The notes under the pieces are model-generated. The model was given only the letters and a program-made list of their open reading frames with translations, searched no databases and had not been told where the DNA came from. Below, in pieces: positions 14,552 to 15,070 of a stretch of DNA of 15,070 nucleotides. The stretch comes from Anammoximicrobium sp964409865. GTDB taxonomy: Bacteria > Planctomycetota > Planctomycetia > Pirellulales > Pirellulaceae. Location: NCBI GenBank assembly GCA_964409865.1, contig CAYPGE010000217.1, positions 1-15,070 of the forward strand, given 5' to 3'. Positions within the stretch are counted from its first letter, which is position 1. Each line of letters begins with the position of its first letter. Position numbers and translations under genes: made by a program.

Positions 14552-15070
14552 TCGTGAGGTCGAAGAAAACGCCGGCCGAAAAGGTCCTGGCAGAACTTGC
14601 CGAACAGGCTAACGCCGCACACAAGGCATGCGAGCAGGCGGCCGGCTCCATGTTGCGGCATGCCCGCGATTGTGGTGATGTGCTCCTGCAGGTCAAGCAA
14701 CGGCTGAAACATGGCGAGTTCACTCGCTGGATCGAGGAGAACTGCCGTTTCCAGCCGCGCATGGCTCGCAAGTACATGATGATCGCCGCGAACTGGGACC
14801 AGATCGTAAAACGGAACTGCGGTGCCGATTTGACCCTGGATTCACTCAGCATGCGCGAGGCGCTAAGGCTATTGGCGGCGGGCGGGCCGGAGGATGCGAA
14901 CGGCTGGGCGTATGTCGAAAAGCCTTGCCCAACATGTGGCGAACCGATGGCTCAGACATCCCGCCTTTTTGTGACCTGTGTCGCGTGCTGGGAGTGCAAA
15001 CTCCATCTGCACCCTTCGAAACAGGCCGACCATGCTCGTGGGCAGGCGGCGGGGCTGCACAAAGCGAAGA
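14548..15070 (+). CDS. DUF3102-like protein with C-terminal zinc ribbon (partial, runs off the right edge)
   Basis: At least 174 residues are present and no stop is reached. Residues about 12-110 resemble the DUF3102 family found in phages and mobile elements: A-R-D-C-G-D-V-L-L-Q-V-K (39-50), H-G-E-F-T-R-W-I-E-E-N-C (55-66), then R-M-A-R-K-Y-M-M-I-A (71-80). This is a helical, probably DNA-associated domain of unknown role. A cysteine cluster follows: C127-P-T-C130 and C144-V-A-C147 with C150, plus histidines H153 and H155. It looks like a zinc ribbon and is not a usual part of DUF3102 as I know it. The ATG at 14548 has AAGGAGG (14533-14539) 8 bases upstream and overlaps the preceding stop as ATGA, so the two genes are translationally coupled. 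It lies inside the island. Confidence 0.8.
   Translation, partial: MIVRSKKTPAEKVLAELAEQANAAHKACEQAAGSMLRHARDCGDVLLQVKQRLKHGEFTRWIEENCRFQPRMARKYMMIAANWDQIVKRNCGADLTLDSLSMREALRLLAAGGPEDANGWAYVEKPCPTCGEPMAQTSRLFVTCVACWECKLHLHPSKQADHARGQAAGLHKAK

Noticed and set aside
1..15070. CRISPR arrays, insertion sequences or tandem repeats
   Set aside because: No regularly spaced repeats, transposase frames or tandem arrays were seen on reading either strand.

Overview
The window is GC-rich bacterial DNA that most resembles a planctomycete, probably of the Pirellulales type. The evidence is a secreted c-type cytochrome of the HzsA-related kind with an N-terminal discoidin-like domain, a secreted sulfatase remnant, and a tyrosine recombinase with the N-terminal arm seen in planctomycete integrases. 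The phylum call is an inference from family knowledge, not from a marker gene.

From 1 to 12148 every gene lies on the minus strand. Read in the direction of transcription (right to left) they are: a pyruvate:ferredoxin (flavodoxin) oxidoreductase, nifJ (12148-8546); a dihydroorotate-dehydrogenase-like flavoprotein joined to it by a GTGA stop/start overlap (8549-7545); a strong intrinsic terminator (7491-7454); a very large MscK-type mechanosensitive channel (7341-3823); a sulfatase gene wrecked by an internal deletion and frame change (3707-3136); and a large exported di-haem HzsA-related protein (2970-1) that runs off the left edge. The nifJ pair is a metabolic operon: NifJ oxidises pyruvate to acetyl-CoA and delivers low-potential electrons, and the flavoprotein is probably a redox partner or accessory of unknown substrate. 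The last three are envelope proteins typical of planctomycete chromosomes.

The stretch 12155-12755 is a roughly 600-base divergent intergenic region with no convincing gene. It is followed on the plus strand by tRNA-Leu(CAG) (12756-12841). Directly behind the tRNA is an integrase gene (12980-14083), then a terminator, a promoter, and a two-gene ATGA-coupled operon: a small helix-turn-helix protein and a DUF3102-like protein with a C-terminal zinc ribbon that runs off the right edge. This is the left end of an integrative element or genomic island lodged at the 3' end of the tRNA gene. The rest of its cargo lies beyond the window.

The most interesting signals are at this boundary: the putative integrase promoter straddles the tRNA end, its leader holds a near-perfect hairpin, and a 13-bp direct repeat flanks the tRNA gene. 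At the other end, the C-terminus of the HzsA-related protein switches to a CheB-like sequence, which suggests a recombination or assembly junction. I did not find a clearly new multi-gene system inside the window. If one exists, it is more likely in the island cargo to the right.
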